From the NCBI GenBank assembly GCA_965237505.1, contig CBDEFR010000009.1, forward strand, positions 62,001-126,000: DNA of 64,000 nt, written 5' to 3'. This document shows positions 34,679 through 43,527 of the stretch, in pieces. The stretch comes from NVTR01 sp965237505 (lineage in GTDB: Bacteria; Pseudomonadota; Alphaproteobacteria; Rhodobacterales; Rhodobacteraceae). The notes under the pieces were generated by a model. It was given only the letters and a program-made list of their open reading frames with translations, was not told where the DNA came from and ran no database searches. The translations under genes and the position numbers were made by a program. Every line of letters starts with the position of its first letter. Positions within the stretch are counted from its first letter, which is position 1.

Positions 34679-34948
34679 ATGTCACACATGTTGGTAACGC
34701 ATGAGGTCGCGGATTTCGATAAGTGGAAAGCCGTATTCGATGAGGTCAAACCGATGCGCGAAGAAGCTGGCGAGAAATCAGCTACGATTTATCGGAACGC
34801 ATCGGACCCGAATAAAATTACCGCGCTGTTTGAGTGGGACAGCCTGGAAAATGCTCAGGAATATGCCGGCAGCGCGCGGCTGAAAACCGCGATGCAGGAG
34901 GCTGGCGTGACCGGGCCGCCGCAGATTGCGTTTCTGCAGAACGCCTGA
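34679..34948 (+). CDS. Small ABM/cyclase-like dimeric barrel protein
   Basis: An 89-residue protein, MSHMLVTHEVADFDKWKAVFDEV..., with KSATIYRNASDPNKITALFEWDSLENAQEYAGSARL-type sequence, the pattern of small dimeric alpha/beta-barrel proteins annotated as cyclases or monooxygenase-like. No catalytic residue can be assigned. It is divergent from the interrupted LysR gene, so regulation by it is plausible. Confidence 0.65.
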   Translation: MSHMLVTHEVADFDKWKAVFDEVKPMREEAGEKSATIYRNASDPNKITALFEWDSLENAQEYAGSARLKTAMQEAGVTGPPQIAFLQNA

Positions 34949-34959
34949 CGCGGCAGGTT

Positions 34960-34979
34960 ACCGGATTGACTGATCCGGT
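34960..34979 (+). terminator. Hairpin after the small barrel gene
   Basis: ACCGGAT and ATCCGGT pair around TGACTG, 12 bases after the stop. No clear T run follows, so the strength is uncertain. Confidence 0.4.
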
Positions 34980-35064
34980 TGCTGACAACGGCTGGCGTTC
35001 AAATTCACGCGAGGCTGATTGCGCCGACCGCGATCGGCAATCACCAAAACTTGGAGGAATAAAA

Positions 35065-35661
35065 ATGAGACTTTCTATTGGAGCAATCGTTATTTCTTGC
35101 GCAGTGGTTGGTTGTGCGATCCAGGCGTCGGCGCAAAGCCTGGACGAGGACATTGCCGCGGCCAAGGCCGCGAGCGAGAAATACCAAGACGTCAATGTGG
35201 CCTTGGCCGAAGGGTTTGTGCCTGATCCGTCGGGCCATTGCATCTCGGCCGGAGCCGAGGGCCTGCCGCCCGATTGGGGGGCGATGGGCATACATTACCT
35301 GAACATGGCGGCGCTGGGCATCACCACGGGCGAGCCGCGGGTTGACGGCAACGGTCTGAACACCGATTTCACCAAGCCCTCCATTCTGGTGTACGAACCG
35401 CAAGCGAACGGCTCTCTGGAACTGGTCGCGGTGGAAAACCTGGTGTTTCAGAAAGCCTGGCACGATGCTGGCAATGCCGAGCCGCCGTCATTTGGTGGCG
35501 TGGTCTGGGATGTCATGGCCGATGATCCGGCGACCGCAGGTGACGAGGCGCACGGGTTTGAGCCGCATTACGACCGCCATGTCTGGGCGTTTCGCGACAA
35601 TCCGGCCGGGGTTCTGGTGCCGTTCAACCCGGCGGTGACGTGCGAGCACCACCAAGGCTGA
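35065..35661 (+). CDS. Exported protein of unknown function
   Basis: The 198-residue precursor has a signal peptide (MRLSIGAIVISCAVVGCAIQASAQS) cleaved probably after ASA; the internal VVGC could alternatively be a lipobox. The mature part has GHCISAGAEGLPPDWGAMGIHYLNMA, ILVYEPQANGSLELVAVENL and a C-terminal HYDRHVWAFRDNPAGVLVPFNP. The conserved-looking histidines suggest metal binding, but I know no function. Start chosen by GGAGGA seven bases upstream. Confidence 0.7.
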   Translation: MRLSIGAIVISCAVVGCAIQASAQSLDEDIAAAKAASEKYQDVNVALAEGFVPDPSGHCISAGAEGLPPDWGAMGIHYLNMAALGITTGEPRVDGNGLNTDFTKPSILVYEPQANGSLELVAVENLVFQKAWHDAGNAEPPSFGGVVWDVMADDPATAGDEAHGFEPHYDRHVWAFRDNPAGVLVPFNPAVTCEHHQG

Positions 35662-35768
35662 GCACAAACGCCTTGTTGCGCATTGGATGAGCGCCGGTGC
35701 CCTTGCGGTGCCGGCGTTTTTCGGTTCTTGGTGGCGCCGCATCTAATCGCTGGCCAGGGAGAACGCGC

Positions 35769-36218
35769 GTGACGCTGAAGGTTTATCTGTCCGGTGAAAT
35801 TCACACCGATTGGCGCGAGCAGATTATTCAGGGAGCCGAGGGGCTGGACGTTAGGTTTGACAGTCCGGTCACCGATCACGCAGCATCTGACGATTGCGGC
35901 GTGGCTATTCTTGGGGCCGAGGCGGACAAGTTCTGGCACGACAACAAGGGCGCGCGATTGAATGCGATCCGCACCCGGCACGGGATTGCGGCGGCCGACG
36001 TTGTGGTGGTGCGGTTTGGTGAGCAATACAAGCAGTGGAACGCGGCGTTTGATGCGGGATATGCGGCGGCATTGGGGAAATCGCTGATTATTCTGCACGG
36101 TCCCGAGCATCAGCACCCGCTGAAAGAAGTGGACGCGGCGGCGCTGGCGGTGGCCGGGGAGCCGCGCCAGGTGGTCGAGATCCTGCGCTATGTGCTGACT
36201 GGCGGTCCGCCGGGCTAA
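35769..36218 (+). CDS. YtoQ family protein
   Basis: The 149-residue protein starts at GTG with MTLKVYLSGEIHTDWREQI. It has FDSPVTDHAASDDCGVAILGAE, NAIRTRHGIAAADVVVVRFGEQYKQWNAAFDAGYAAALGK-type sequence and a terminal helix, the YtoQ family pattern related to nucleoside 2-deoxyribosyltransferase folds. The activity is not known. The upstream in-frame extension is not family-like. Confidence 0.85.
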   Translation: MTLKVYLSGEIHTDWREQIIQGAEGLDVRFDSPVTDHAASDDCGVAILGAEADKFWHDNKGARLNAIRTRHGIAAADVVVVRFGEQYKQWNAAFDAGYAAALGKSLIILHGPEHQHPLKEVDAAALAVAGEPRQVVEILRYVLTGGPPG

Positions 36219-36376
36219 GGCTGCGGGCTCTATATCAACAGTCAATGATTCTGCGGCCCATGATGGGCGATTCGCCTCCAAAAATTTTTCGCATCGCGGC
36301 AGCGTCTTGCTGTAGTGAAGCTGCACGCGCGCAACCAGATCGCGCGCCCTTAATGAATCGACAGTGGGGAATGAAC

Positions 36377-36769
36377 ATGTTGAAAGAGTTCCAGGCGTTT
36401 ATTGCCAAGGGCAATGTCATGGACATGGCCGTGGGTATCATCATCGGGGCGGCCTTTACCGCCATCGTCTCGTCAATGGTTGGCGATCTGATCAACCCGA
36501 TCATCAGCCTGTTCACCGGCGGCATCGACTTTTCCGGGCTGGGTATTCGCTTGAGCGAGGGCGAGGACGGGGCGGTGTTCGCTTATGGCGATTTCATCAT
36601 GTCGGTCATTGACTTTCTGATCATCGCGTTTGTGGTGTTCATGCTGGTGCGGTCGGTCAACAAGATCAAGGATGCGGTGAGCAAAGACGAGGCGGTGGCG
36701 CCAGCGCCTGATCCTGGCCCGAGTGAGCTGGATATTCTGATCGAAATTCGCGATGCGCTGAAGAACTAG
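36377..36769 (+). CDS. mscL: Large-conductance mechanosensitive channel
   Basis: The 130-residue pentameric channel releases solutes on hypo-osmotic shock. It begins MLKEFQAFIAKGNVMDMAVGIIIGAAF (N-terminal helix and TM1), with TM2 in DFIMSVIDFLIIAFVVFMLV and a C-terminal bundle ending LLxEIRDxL-like LDILIEIRDALKN. I prefer this ATG over the one six bases earlier because GGGG then has normal spacing. Its TAG stop is part of the CTAG at which the IS481-type element sits. Confidence 0.95.
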   Translation: MLKEFQAFIAKGNVMDMAVGIIIGAAFTAIVSSMVGDLINPIISLFTGGIDFSGLGIRLSEGEDGAVFAYGDFIMSVIDFLIIAFVVFMLVRSVNKIKDAVSKDEAVAPAPDPGPSELDILIEIRDALKN

Positions 36770-37719
36770 ATGTGGAGTCTCATGAGGTTGTTCACGTCCA
36801 AGCCTGATCGGCTGATTGGTGTTTTCCTTTTTATGTCGGCATGAGGCCGGTGCCAATTGTAATGATGCAGCCAGTACGGCAGCTCGGCTTTTCTTTGCTC
36901 TGATGTCTGATAGGCGCGGGCGTAGGCCCATTCACGCAGGGAAGACTGAATGAATCGTTCCGCTTTGCCGTTTGTTTTGGGTGTGTAAGGTCTGGTGCGG
37001 ATATGGCGCAGACCAAGCGCTTTACAGGCGGCTCTGAATGCGTGGGATTTATAGCAACTGCCGTTGTCTGTCATCACCCTTTCGATCCCGATCTCCAGCT
37101 TGCGATACCAGGCAACAGCCTCGTTCAGGAAGGCCACCGCGTCTTCCTTGCGTTCCGAGGCCAGCACCTGGCTGAACCCGAGCCGCGAATAATCGTCTAT
37201 ACAGACGTGCACGAACTCCCAGCCGATGCCGCGGGTGTTGCTCTGGCCGGTGCGGTCGCCGGTGATGCGATGACCCGTGCGGGTGAACTTGCCCAGCTTC
37301 TTGATGTCGATGTGGATTAGATCGCCGGGGCGGTCGCGTTCGTATCTTACGACCGGCTCGGAGGGTTCCAGATCGCGCCAGCGGTTCAGGCCGTGGCGGG
37401 CCAGAATACGCCCAACCGTGGCGCGCGACACGCCGGTTTCCTCTGCGATTCGCTCCATAATGCGCCGTTCCCTGCGCAATTGAACAACCCGTGCCTCAAC
37501 GCTTACGGGTGTCCGGCCCGGGGTCTGTGACGGGCGGGATGACCTGTCTTGCAACCCTTCCGACCCATAATCGCGATATCTTCCGCGCCATTTGTAAACG
37601 GTGCGAAGGCTGATCCCCATCGCGCAGGCAACATCGGCAGGGCGTTCGCCTCGTTCAAGGCGGCGAACCAAAATCTCTCGACCTTTTGGCGCAAGACGGG
37701 CATTCTTATGGCTGTTCAT
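36766..37719 (-). CDS. IS481-family transposase, stop codon supplied by the target site
   Basis: The 317-residue protein has an N-terminal helix-turn-helix pair (VACAMGISLRTVYKWRGRYRDYG, ETGVSRATVGRILARHG) and an rve/DDE core: DLIHIDIKKLGKF, VCIDDYSRLGFSQVL, RVMTDNGSCYKSHAFR, YTPKTNGKAERFIQSSLREWAY. It ends ...LMRLHI and its stop TAG (36766-36768 complement) lies in the CTAG target copy, outside the inverted repeat. Start MNSHKNARL follows GGGAGAACCG. Confidence 0.9.
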   Translation of the reverse strand: MNSHKNARLAPKGREILVRRLERGERPADVACAMGISLRTVYKWRGRYRDYGSEGLQDRSSRPSQTPGRTPVSVEARVVQLRRERRIMERIAEETGVSRATVGRILARHGLNRWRDLEPSEPVVRYERDRPGDLIHIDIKKLGKFTRTGHRITGDRTGQSNTRGIGWEFVHVCIDDYSRLGFSQVLASERKEDAVAFLNEAVAWYRKLEIGIERVMTDNGSCYKSHAFRAACKALGLRHIRTRPYTPKTNGKAERFIQSSLREWAYARAYQTSEQRKAELPYWLHHYNWHRPHADIKRKTPISRSGLDVNNLMRLHI

Positions 37720-37803
37720 TCGGTTCTCCCTCAAGAGCTTCTGTTTTTGCAAACTTCAGCTTCTCAGGTCTGGATCGAATGAACAACCTTGTGAGAACTC
37801 ACA
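36771..37803 (-). mobile_element. IS481-family insertion sequence (1033 bp)
   Basis: Inverted ends TGTGGAGTCTCATGAGGTTG (left) and TGTGAGTTCTCACAAGGTTG (right, complement) are flanked by CTAGA at 36766-36770 and 37805-37809. IS481 elements are known to target NCTAGN with a 6-bp duplication; here the outer base differs (A versus G). It sits directly on the mscL stop codon without altering the mscL protein. Confidence 0.9.
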
Positions 37804-37825
37804 GCTAGAGCGGTTCACCCGAATT

Positions 37826-38458
37826 TCAGGTGGTCAGGATACCGTGCAGAATCAGATCGAAATTCGCACTTAACCAGCGTTTTCTGTATGACCCGTCCGA
37901 CACGATACATTGGCCGCTGATTTCCTTGATCCACGGGGCGTACAGAATCTGGTTCCCCAGTCGGTCCAAAATCAGTCCGGTCAACATCTCAGAATCAAGT
38001 TCGGCGCGAACCAGGCCGGCGCTCTTTGCAGATTCCAGAAATTCAACCAACCGTTCATTGTAGTTCTTGAATACATCGAAAATGATCTGGTCGCGGATGA
38101 CCAGCCTGTACAAGTCCGGCTGCGCGATTATCGCCTCCAGAGTTTCGCCGACAATAATCTCGAGACGCGCCAACAGATCTTCACGGTTTCGTGGCGGCTG
38201 GCTGATAATCCGAATGGGCACCACAAGCACGCTTTCCGAAAATCCGGCAAGGATTTCATCGTAAAGCCCCTGCTTGGATCCGAAATAATGGTGGATCATG
38301 TTCGAGCTGGTCCCGGCCAGCTCGCATATTTCGCGCACCGACGCTCCGCCATAGCCATTTTGCGAAAACACAGCGCCTCCGGCAGCGATCAAACGGTCGC
38401 GGGCTGGCAGCTCTGGGTCGGGCGCGGTTGGCGCGGGTTGATTTGCTTTTCGCATCAT
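37826..38458 (-). CDS. TetR-family transcription regulator
   Basis: The 210-residue protein has an N-terminal helix-turn-helix RDRLIAAGGAVFSQNGYGG, ASVREICELAGTSSNMIHHYFGSKQGLYDEIL, then a helical ligand domain. It is divergent from the dehalogenase-like gene 240 bases away and is its likely regulator. The start could be at MMRKANQ or the next ATG. Confidence 0.85.
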   Translation of the reverse strand: MMRKANQPAPTAPDPELPARDRLIAAGGAVFSQNGYGGASVREICELAGTSSNMIHHYFGSKQGLYDEILAGFSESVLVVPIRIISQPPRNREDLLARLEIIVGETLEAIIAQPDLYRLVIRDQIIFDVFKNYNERLVEFLESAKSAGLVRAELDSEMLTGLILDRLGNQILYAPWIKEISGQCIVSDGSYRKRWLSANFDLILHGILTT

Positions 38459-38997
38459 GGTTTTCCGAACGCTCCTGACGGCAGTGACACTTCAGGCAGA
38501 ACTTCATGATTTGGAAGCGCACGGAACCCATTGATCGGTCTGCTCAACGCCACGGATTTATTCTTTCCACTTTTCGCCCCAAAAACTGATCCGGCATCAC
38601 CAATGTCGCCTGATTTAAAAAACATTCTTTACATTTACTATAACAATCGCTACACGGCAAGAACAAATTGATACACCGCGGATTTTGGGAGATACCGCCA
38701 TGACTGATCGCTACCAGTACCCGTTCAAAGAAAACTACATGGACGTTGATGGCCAGCGTATGCACTACGTCGACGAGGGCAGCGGCCCGGCGATTCTGAT
38801 GGTGCATGGCGAGCCGACCTGGAGCTATCTCTATCGCAAGATGATCCCGCCGCTGGTCAAGGCCGGTTATCGCTGCATCGCCCCCGATCTGATCGGATTC
38901 GGGCTGTCGGACAAGCCCGAGGATGAGGCGTATTACAGCGTCAAACGCCATGTGGCGCAGGTGTCGGAACTGGTTGCAAAGCTGGAGCTGAAGGACA

Positions 38998-40290
38998 TCA
39001 CGATTGTCGGGCAGGACGGTAGTGCCCCAGGGCGTGGTGTAAATTGTTCTCCGGCTGGGTGTTGAGCCGGTTTACAGGGCGGCGATTTTCGCCGGGTCGA
39101 TGGTGGTATCCTCGCAGAATGGCGGCGACGGTTTCCAGCGTCATGTAACGACGTGTGACTGCCCATTCGTCGTTCTGCTCCAGCATAAGTGCGCCGACGA
39201 GGCGTCTGATCGCGGCCTCGTTAGGGAAAATACCGACGACATTTGTTCGGCGCTTGATCTCTTTGTTGAGGCGTTCAAGCGGATTGGTGGAGTGTATTTG
39301 CCGCCAGTGAGCTTGCGGGAACGTCTTGTAGGCCAGCACGTCTTCCTCGGCGCGCAGCATCAGCTCGGCGAGGAGCTTGGGATGACGCGGCTGGAAAGCC
39401 TCGATCAGCTTGGTCCAGTGTTCCTTCGAGTCTGCCAGCGTGTCCTGATCGAAGGCTGTTCTGAGCGCGGCCGTGACGATGGGACGGTCCTTCTTGCCGA
39501 CGCAGGCCAGGGCATTGCGCATGAAGTGCACGCGACAGCGCTGGATCGTAGCACCCAGCACTTTGGCGGCGGCCCCCTTCAGGCCTTTATGTTCGTCAGC
39601 GATGATCAGCTTTACCCCGCGCAGGCCGCGATCGGCCAGAGCGCGCAGGAATTCGTCCCAGAACACCTCGGCTTCGCTGGGTTGGATGGCGATGCCCAGA
39701 ACCTCGCGCCGCCCGTCGGTGTTGACCGCAACCGCCACTATGGCTGCCACGCTGACGATCCGTCCCGAACGCCGCACCTTGATGTAGGTGGCGTCCAGCC
39801 AGAGATAGGGCCATTCGCCCTCCAGTGGCCGGTCAAGGAAGGCGTCAACGCGTTCGTCGATCTCCACGCACAGGCGGGATATCTGGCTCTTGGAGACGCC
39901 CGTCATGCACATGGTCTTGACCAGATCATCCACTGATCGCGTTGAGACGCCCTGAATGTAGGCTTCCTGGATCACCGCGGTCATTGCTTTCTCCGAGGCC
40001 CGGCGTGGTTCCAGGAAACTCCGGGAAATACGTCCCCTTGCGCAGCCTTTCGGGATCTGAACATCAACGGTCCCGGCGCGGGTTTCCCATCGGCGCGGGC
40101 GATATCCGTTCCGGTGGTTCACCCGCCCGGCCGAGCGTTCATGCACCCCGGCACCGCACAGCTGATCCACATCCAGTGCCATCAACCGGTCGGCAACAAA
40201 ACCCAGCATCTCGGCCAAAATCTGATGATCGGCGGTCTCGGAAAGAAGCGCCTTCAGCGCGGCGGTTTCTGATATCGTCTCCTTGGTCAT
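38998..40290 (-). CDS. IS256-family transposase reading through the element end
   Basis: The 430-residue mutator-type transposase has TRAGTVDVQIPKG, IQEAYIQGVSTRSVDDLV, WLDATYIKVRRSGRIVSVAA (first D), LIIADEHKGLKGA (second D) and HSTNPLERLNKEIKRRTNVVGIFPNE with the glutamate. The frame runs through the terminal repeat and ends 20 bases inside the dehalogenase gene, adding RPARQS from host DNA. Start MTKETISETAAL. Confidence 0.9.
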   Translation of the reverse strand: MTKETISETAALKALLSETADHQILAEMLGFVADRLMALDVDQLCGAGVHERSAGRVNHRNGYRPRRWETRAGTVDVQIPKGCARGRISRSFLEPRRASEKAMTAVIQEAYIQGVSTRSVDDLVKTMCMTGVSKSQISRLCVEIDERVDAFLDRPLEGEWPYLWLDATYIKVRRSGRIVSVAAIVAVAVNTDGRREVLGIAIQPSEAEVFWDEFLRALADRGLRGVKLIIADEHKGLKGAAAKVLGATIQRCRVHFMRNALACVGKKDRPIVTAALRTAFDQDTLADSKEHWTKLIEAFQPRHPKLLAELMLRAEEDVLAYKTFPQAHWRQIHSTNPLERLNKEIKRRTNVVGIFPNEAAIRRLVGALMLEQNDEWAVTRRYMTLETVAAILRGYHHRPGENRRPVNRLNTQPENNLHHALGHYRPARQS

Positions 40291-40449
40291 GGGTGATCTC
40301 CTCGATCGGTAGGTCAGGTTGCAACCCAAACCCTACCGGAGAACGTCCATGGCCGCCCAGCAACCCGCGCGGACTTCGCCTGAGCTACGCGCGAGGCTCC
40401 ACTCAGCCCGCGCTAACGTCGGAATTACACCACGTCCGGGGGCACTACC
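39018..40449 (-). mobile_element. IS256-family insertion sequence (1432 bp)
   Basis: Inverted ends start GGTAGTGCCCCAGGGCGTGG (left) and GGTAGTGCCCCCGGACGTGG (right, complement). The 8-bp duplication GGCAGGAC occurs at 39010-39017 and 40450-40457, as expected for IS256. It lies in the nucleophile codon region of the dehalogenase-like gene. Confidence 0.95.
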
Positions 40450-41080
40450 GGCAGGACTGGGGTGGGCCGATCAGCCTTGGTCATGCGATCGAGAACCAGG
40501 ACAATATAAAGTCGCTGGTGATTTTGAACACTCTGGTAGCCCCGATGAAACTGCCCGGCCCTTTCCGGCTGCTGTTCACCCACGGTGCATTTTCCAGCTT
40601 TCTGATCCGGCATAGTGGATCTGATGTATTCGAGGCGCAAAGCGGCATTCACTTTCGGGTTTCACAAAAAGATCGAGGCGCGCGTTAAAGAGCAATACCT
40701 GGCCCCGCATCCGACCCCGGCGTCGCGGGCCGGTGTGGCGTCGTTCCCGAAACTGGTTCCGGCCAAACCGGGGCACGTGAATTTTGACTACATCACAAAT
40801 ATCGGGAACACCCTGAAAACCTGGAACCTGCCGGTACTGGTGATGTTTTCCGACAAGGACATCGCGTTCAAAGTGCCCGCCGGCGAACGCATCGCCGACA
40901 TGGTGCCCGATGGCCGGTTCAAGGTTATCCGCGACGCCGGGCATTTCCTGCAAGAGGACGCGGGCGAGGAGATTGCCGAAAACATGGTGGAATTCTTGGG
41001 CAAAGACGTCTGGGCATAACTCGATCTGACACAATCAAACGGGCGGGCGGTGGCCGGTCCACGAAAAAGGGAATATACTA

Positions 41081-41482
41081 ATGGAATACACAACAGCGCT
41101 CTATGCCACTTGGCTCATCACCTTCGTGTTGATGCTCGTCGAAGTCAATTTTACCTACGGAACGCAAGGATTTGCCTTTGGGTTTTCAAACAACAGGGAT
41201 CCGTCGGCTGTGTTCTCACCTTTGGCGCAGCGCATAAAGAACGCCTATAATAATCAGGCTGAATCCGCTGCCTACTCGGTTCCCGTACTTGCCGCGGCAG
41301 CGTTCACAGGTCTGGAAGGCAGTGGTGCGGAAACGGCTGCATTAATATATGTCATCGGCCGGGCCATATATGGGCCACTGTATTATTCCGGTATTCCGTA
41401 TTTGCGTCTGATCGGTTTTGGAATGGGAACGCTGTCGATGATTTATATTCTTTATGCGCTGGGCACGTCCGGGCTGATTTGA
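41081..41482 (+). CDS. MAPEG family membrane protein
   Basis: A 133-residue protein with four hydrophobic helices: ALYATWLITFVLMLVEV, AAYSVPVLAAAAFTGL, ALIYVIGRAIYGPLYYSG and LIGFGMGTLSMIYILYAL. The AQRIKNAYNNQAESAAYS segment and the RAIYGPLYYSGIPYLR motif are MAPEG (glutathione/eicosanoid-type) landmarks. The actual substrate in bacteria is usually unknown. It follows the dehalogenase-like gene by 61 bases. Confidence 0.85.
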   Translation: MEYTTALYATWLITFVLMLVEVNFTYGTQGFAFGFSNNRDPSAVFSPLAQRIKNAYNNQAESAAYSVPVLAAAAFTGLEGSGAETAALIYVIGRAIYGPLYYSGIPYLRLIGFGMGTLSMIYILYALGTSGLI

Positions 41483-41522
41483 TCCGCACCTACAAACCAA
41501 CTCCCAAACAAAAGGAAATATC

Positions 41523-41919
41523 ATGATACTTGCAGCACGAATTCTGGCCGGTCTCGTCGCCGCCATCCTGCTTTTTCTCGGTGTGCGCTACATGTTCACG
41601 CCGGACGCCGTCCAGTCGTTCACAGCGCTTACCCCGGACAATGAGTTCGGCCGCTCCAACCTGCGCGCTATGGGCGCGCCGCTGATCATGCTCGGAATCA
41701 TCACCGCGATCGGGGCGATCAAAACCATTGAAGAGTTTTTTGGTCCCGGTGGCGCTATATTTTCTGGTGTTGATTGTGTCCCGCATTGTCACCTTGGTGG
41801 CGGACGGATCCGACCCCGGCGTGATCCGGGCGCTGGTGCTGGCGGTGGTGTTCTTTGTGGTCACAGAATTCTCAGTTCAGGTGATCAAACGGATGGGAAA
41901 GCAGCAAAAAGCTGCGTGA
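41523..41919 (+). pseudogene. DUF4345-like small membrane protein, frameshifted in a T run
   Basis: The first frame reads MILAARILAGLVAAILLFLGVRYMFTPDAVQSF...LRAMGAPLIMLGIITAIGAIKTIEEF and then goes astray. Dropping one T from the six at 41736-41741 continues as FLVPVALYFLVLIVSRIVTLVADGSDPGVIRALVLAVVFFVVTEFSVQ to 41919, giving about 131 residues with four helices, the DUF4345 pattern. The break is a +1 homopolymer change, real or a sequencing error. Confidence 0.75.
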
Positions 41920-41941
41920 ACCAGCTAAGCCGCGACAGTTT

Positions 41942-41964
41942 GGGACGCCCAAATCCGGCGTCCC
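41942..41964. terminator. Hairpin between convergent genes
   Basis: GGGACGCC and GGCGTCCC pair perfectly around CAAATCC. It lies between the DUF4345-like gene (+) and murJ (-), 22 bases from the former stop and 25 from the latter. No T run is seen on either side, but the position suits a bidirectional stop. Confidence 0.5.
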
Positions 41965-41988
41965 GACGTGCTGGATTTCGCGAAGCCA

Positions 41989-43527
41989 TCAACGCCGCAT
42001 CGCGGCGCGCAGTTCGGACAGGCGAAACGCCCCGATCATCCGGCTGATCACGAAATAGCTGACCGTTCCGGCACCCACCAACAGCGCCAGCGCCAGATAA
42101 CGCCAGCCATCGGCTGCAAACATCCCCGCCAACAGGGCGTGCACCGCCAGCAACACCAGTCCCATGCCGAGCGACGCCAATCCGATGCGCCCGATACGTT
42201 GTATGAACCGGCCATCAAACCGCGCCGCGTCGCCCATTGTCCGCGATCCGCGCCACAGCAGCAGCACCATCGCCCAGCCCGCCGTTGTGGTGCCGATGGC
42301 GGCGGCCAGAAAGCCAATGACCGGGGCCAACGCGATCGCCAGAACCGCGTTCACCACCATCGCGACCAGCGCATAACGAAACGGGGTGCGCGTGTCCTCG
42401 CGGGCGAAATAAAGCGGCTGCAGCACCTTTTGCATGACGAACGACGGCAGCCCCAGGCCGTAAATCGCCACCGCCATCGCCGTGGCCGCGGCATCGTCTG
42501 CGCCAAACTTGCCGCGTTCAAACAGCACCGACACCAATGGCAGCGGCATCACGATCAGCGCCACCGCCGCAGGCAAGGTCAGAAACAGCGCAAACTCACC
42601 GGCCCGGTTCATCGCGTCCCGGCCGCGGTCGCTTTCACCCGCCTGAAGGCGCCGCGACAGCTCCGGCAGCAGCACTACGCCGATGGCAATGGCGACCACG
42701 CCAAGCGGCAGCTGATACAGCCGGTCGGCCAGATTCAGATACTGGATCGAGCCGTCAAAAAAGCTCGCCACCTGCCGCCCGACCAACAGGTTGATCTGCA
42801 CCACACCGCCCGCCAATGCGGCGGGTGCGGCAATGATCGCCAGTCGTTTCAGCTCCGGCGTCATGCGGGGTTTGCGCGGGACCAGCCGAAATCCGGCCCG
42901 CGCTGCCGCCCACCAGACCAGCGCCAATTGCGCGACCCCGGCGACCGGCACGCCCCAGGCCAGTGCGCGCCCAATGTCGGCACCCGACCGGGCCGCCCAG
43001 ATCAATGCCGCCACCAACACCACGTTCAGCAAAACCGGCGTTGCGGCGGCCGCTGCAAACCGCCCGGTGGCGTTCAGAACGCCCGACAGCAATGCGGCGA
43101 GCGAGATGAACAGGATATAGGGAAACGCCACCCGGCCATAATCGACCGCCAGATCGAACCGCGCATCACCGGCAAATCCACTGGCCATCGCCAGTACCAG
43201 CCACGGCATGAAGATCTGCGCCAGCAGCGTCAGCACAATCAGGATCGACGCCAGCCCCGACAGCGCATCGCGGGCAAAATCACCTGCGTCGTCACCGCCT
43301 TGCAGTTTTTTGGTGAACATCGGCACAAACGCCATGTTGAATGCGCCTTCGGCAAAGAAGCGCCGGAACATATTCGGCAGCGAAAACGCGATCACAAAGG
43401 CTTCCGCCGCAGGCCCGGCCCCCAGATAGGCGGCAATCAGAATGTCGCGCACAAAACCCAGCACCCGGCTCGCCAGGGTCCAGACCCCGATCGTCAGAAA
43501 GCCCCGCATCAGCCGCACCCCGGCCAT
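41989..43527 (-). CDS. murJ: Lipid II flippase MurJ
   Basis: The 512-residue MOP-superfamily protein flips lipid II across the inner membrane. It has 14 or so helices and the MurJ strings SRVLGFVRDILIAAYLGAGP, FSLPNMFRRFFAEGAFNMAFVPMF, INLLVGRQVASF and YQLPLGVVAIAIGVVLLPELSR. The start (MAGVRLMRG) shares one base with the glnD stop (TGATG), so it is co-translated with glnD. Confidence 0.94.
   Translation of the reverse strand: MAGVRLMRGFLTIGVWTLASRVLGFVRDILIAAYLGAGPAAEAFVIAFSLPNMFRRFFAEGAFNMAFVPMFTKKLQGGDDAGDFARDALSGLASILIVLTLLAQIFMPWLVLAMASGFAGDARFDLAVDYGRVAFPYILFISLAALLSGVLNATGRFAAAAATPVLLNVVLVAALIWAARSGADIGRALAWGVPVAGVAQLALVWWAAARAGFRLVPRKPRMTPELKRLAIIAAPAALAGGVVQINLLVGRQVASFFDGSIQYLNLADRLYQLPLGVVAIAIGVVLLPELSRRLQAGESDRGRDAMNRAGEFALFLTLPAAVALIVMPLPLVSVLFERGKFGADDAAATAMAVAIYGLGLPSFVMQKVLQPLYFAREDTRTPFRYALVAMVVNAVLAIALAPVIGFLAAAIGTTTAGWAMVLLLWRGSRTMGDAARFDGRFIQRIGRIGLASLGMGLVLLAVHALLAGMFAADGWRYLALALLVGAGTVSYFVISRMIGAFRLSELRAAMRR

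Larger units (their letters stand above)
38700..41019 (+). pseudogene. Haloalkane-dehalogenase-like alpha/beta hydrolase split by IS256
   Basis: The 5' part (38700-39017) encodes MTDRYQYPFKENYMDVDGQRMHYVDEG...MVHGEPTWSYLYRKM, the HGEPTWSYLYR oxyanion string of haloalkane dehalogenases, up to VGQD. The 3' part resumes at 40450 with the duplicated bases and reads WGGPISLGHAIENQ, so VGQD-WGG, the nucleophile elbow, is the insertion point. A second break follows near 40610: FSSFLIR continues in another frame as DLMYSRRKAAFTFGFHKKI...MFSDKDIAFKVPAGERI...DAGHFLQEDAGE. The catalytic His (DAGHF) and acid (SDKD) are present. Two lesions make it non-functional. Confidence 0.88.
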
